64,000 nt of DNA, taken from positions 1,116,001-1,180,000 of the forward strand of contig NC_061467.1 in the NCBI RefSeq assembly GCF_022581195.2, written 5' to 3'. Shown piece after piece: positions 63,025-64,000 of the stretch. The DNA comes from Helicoverpa zea. Taxonomy: Eukaryota; Arthropoda; Insecta; Lepidoptera; Noctuidae. Made by a program: the position numbers and the translations under genes. Under the pieces are notes generated by a model, which searched no databases, was not told where the DNA came from, and was given only the letters and a program-made list of their open reading frames with translations. How positions within the stretch are numbered: position 1 is the stretch's first letter; every line of letters starts with the position of its first letter.

Positions 63025-64000
63025 GATATTGCCATCAGCCACCGGAATAAAACACTCAATGAACAAAAACTGGAAGACAAAACAAACAAAACATTCCCCA
63101 ACCCGACTTGTCCTCGTGGGGAATTAGACTGCAACCCTCCATCAAATATATCAAACACAGAAATAGATCAATATACTATAAAACCAACCCTCAAGATTTG
63201 CACTTATAATGTAAGAACACTTGCATCAACAGAACGATTTCTTGAACTTACTAATGCTCTAAAAAATATTAATTGGGACATTCTGGGCCTCGCAGAGATC
63301 AGAAGATTGGGGTGTAGAATTGAAGAGTACAATGACCTCATATTCTGCTACATTGGTGAAACTAAAGGACTACATGGAGTGGGATTTCTCATTAAGAAAA
63401 AATTTAAAAACAACATTACCAACTTTATAGGAATCTCTGAAAGAATTGCACTTCTACAAGTAAAATTTGAATGCTTCTCCTTATCATTAATTCAAGCATA
63501 TGCACCAACCGAAAGATCAACACAAGACGAAATTGATAAATTTTACAAAGACATTGAATATGCTCATACCATGACTGAAGGAATGATTATAGTTATGGGG
63601 GATTTTAATGCTAAAATAGGTTGCCCCAAAGCAGACTATTATCCAGTAATGGGCAAGCATGGTTACGGAGTGTGCAACGAAAGGGGTGAACGGCTTTTAA
63701 GTTATGCTTACCAACACAACTTGTCAGTGATGAACACATTCTTCAAAAAGAAGGAAAGCCGTAGGTGGACTTGGTCGTCACCCGACCAAACAACTAAAAA
63801 TGAAATTGATTTTATAATGATAAACCACCATAAACTTATAACTAACATTGAGGTACTTAACAAATTTAATTTTCCTTCTGATCACAGATTAATGAGAGCA
63901 ACGCTACTTTTAAGTCGCCCAATCAAGAGCAGAAAATCCTATGCAACACCACTAAACATCCCCAGGACTGAAGCAGAAACGAAAAGTTACATCGAAAATC
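63025..64000 (+). CDS. LINE ORF2, endonuclease part (partial, open to the window edge)
   Basis: After the ORF1 TAG the same frame is open for 325 codons to the end of the window. From about 63190 it encodes an APE-type endonuclease: ICTYNVRTLAS, WDILGLAEIRRLG, GVGFLIKK, ISERIALLQVKF, QAYAPTERST, MGDFNAKIG, WTWSSPD, NEIDFIMI and SDHRLMRA. These supply the usual Asn, Glu, Asp/Asn and Asp-His catalytic residues. The NVRTL, ISER.ALL and E(I)..FY..(I/L)E pattern is that of RTE-clade enzymes. The reverse transcriptase would follow outside the window. The first in-frame ATG is at 63571, after much of the domain, so the start must be by readthrough or a non-ATG codon. Confidence 0.85.

Larger units (their letters stand above)
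61920..64000 (+). mobile_element. RTE-like LINE, 5' part (continues beyond the window)
   Basis: An uninterrupted pair of in-phase frames (62296-63024 and 63025 to the window edge) encodes an ORF1 protein and an apurinic-type endonuclease. The left boundary is not certain; the 5' UTR may begin near 61920 at GGATTTCCGCTTCCGGCTGT. The intact reading frames suggest a young copy. Confidence 0.75.

Noticed and set aside
1..64000. CRISPR arrays, bacterial operons, riboswitches
   Set aside because: The DNA is eukaryotic with spliceosomal introns; no spaced direct repeats of CRISPR type were seen.

Overview
The window is nuclear DNA of an insect, almost certainly a moth or butterfly. It is AT-rich and intron-rich. 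It holds tRNA-derived SINEs, LEP1-like Helitrons that end in CTAG, PIF/Harbinger MITEs with TAA/TTA target duplications, R1-like and RTE-like LINE pieces, and the common 3'-end sequences I associate with Lepidoptera. Order-level placement rests on recognising these repeat families by eye.

The one host protein gene I can support is a class I unconventional myosin on the minus strand, covering 2804-24858 as coding exons. I reconstruct 20 coding exons whose phases all match and whose summed length (3246 nt) divides by three, giving 1081 residues. The order is a Cys-rich N-terminal extension, myosin motor (P-loop, switch I, switch II), two to three IQ motifs, and a TH1 lipid-binding tail ending in Ala-Thr-Pro. 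Tail features point to the Myo61F/Myo1C subtype. The last coding exon carries only four codons plus the stop. Translation from the internal Met in exon 2 would give 1032 residues. A GTGAGT donor in a GC-richer patch at 58052 may end a noncoding first exon, which would make the first intron about 33 kb.

Region by region: 1-2.8 kb is AT-rich 3' flank or 3' UTR. 2.8-24.9 kb is the myosin gene; its introns hold a decayed hAT element (12654-14201), SINEs, a U6 snRNA-like sequence (19219-19310), a long foldback element with 9-bp target duplications (20143-21250) and a nest of Harbinger/Helitron/MITE insertions (21924-24409). 25-41 kb is repeat-rich: SINEs, Helitrons, LINE 3' ends, a 122-bp tandem array, a 500-bp Harbinger MITE, and a TIR transposon (38615-40706) interrupted by an R1-like LINE fragment with a 15-bp target duplication. 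41-61 kb is mostly unique AT-rich sequence with scattered MITEs, Helitron relics and a ~205-bp tandem array. 62.3-64.0 kb is the start of an RTE-like LINE. Its ORF1 and endonuclease-encoding ORF2 lie in the same frame, separated by a single TAG, and ORF2 has no ATG before its catalytic region.

All exon joins and repeat boundaries were worked out by eye from splice-site, frame and duplication evidence; none has been tested by alignment or transcript data.
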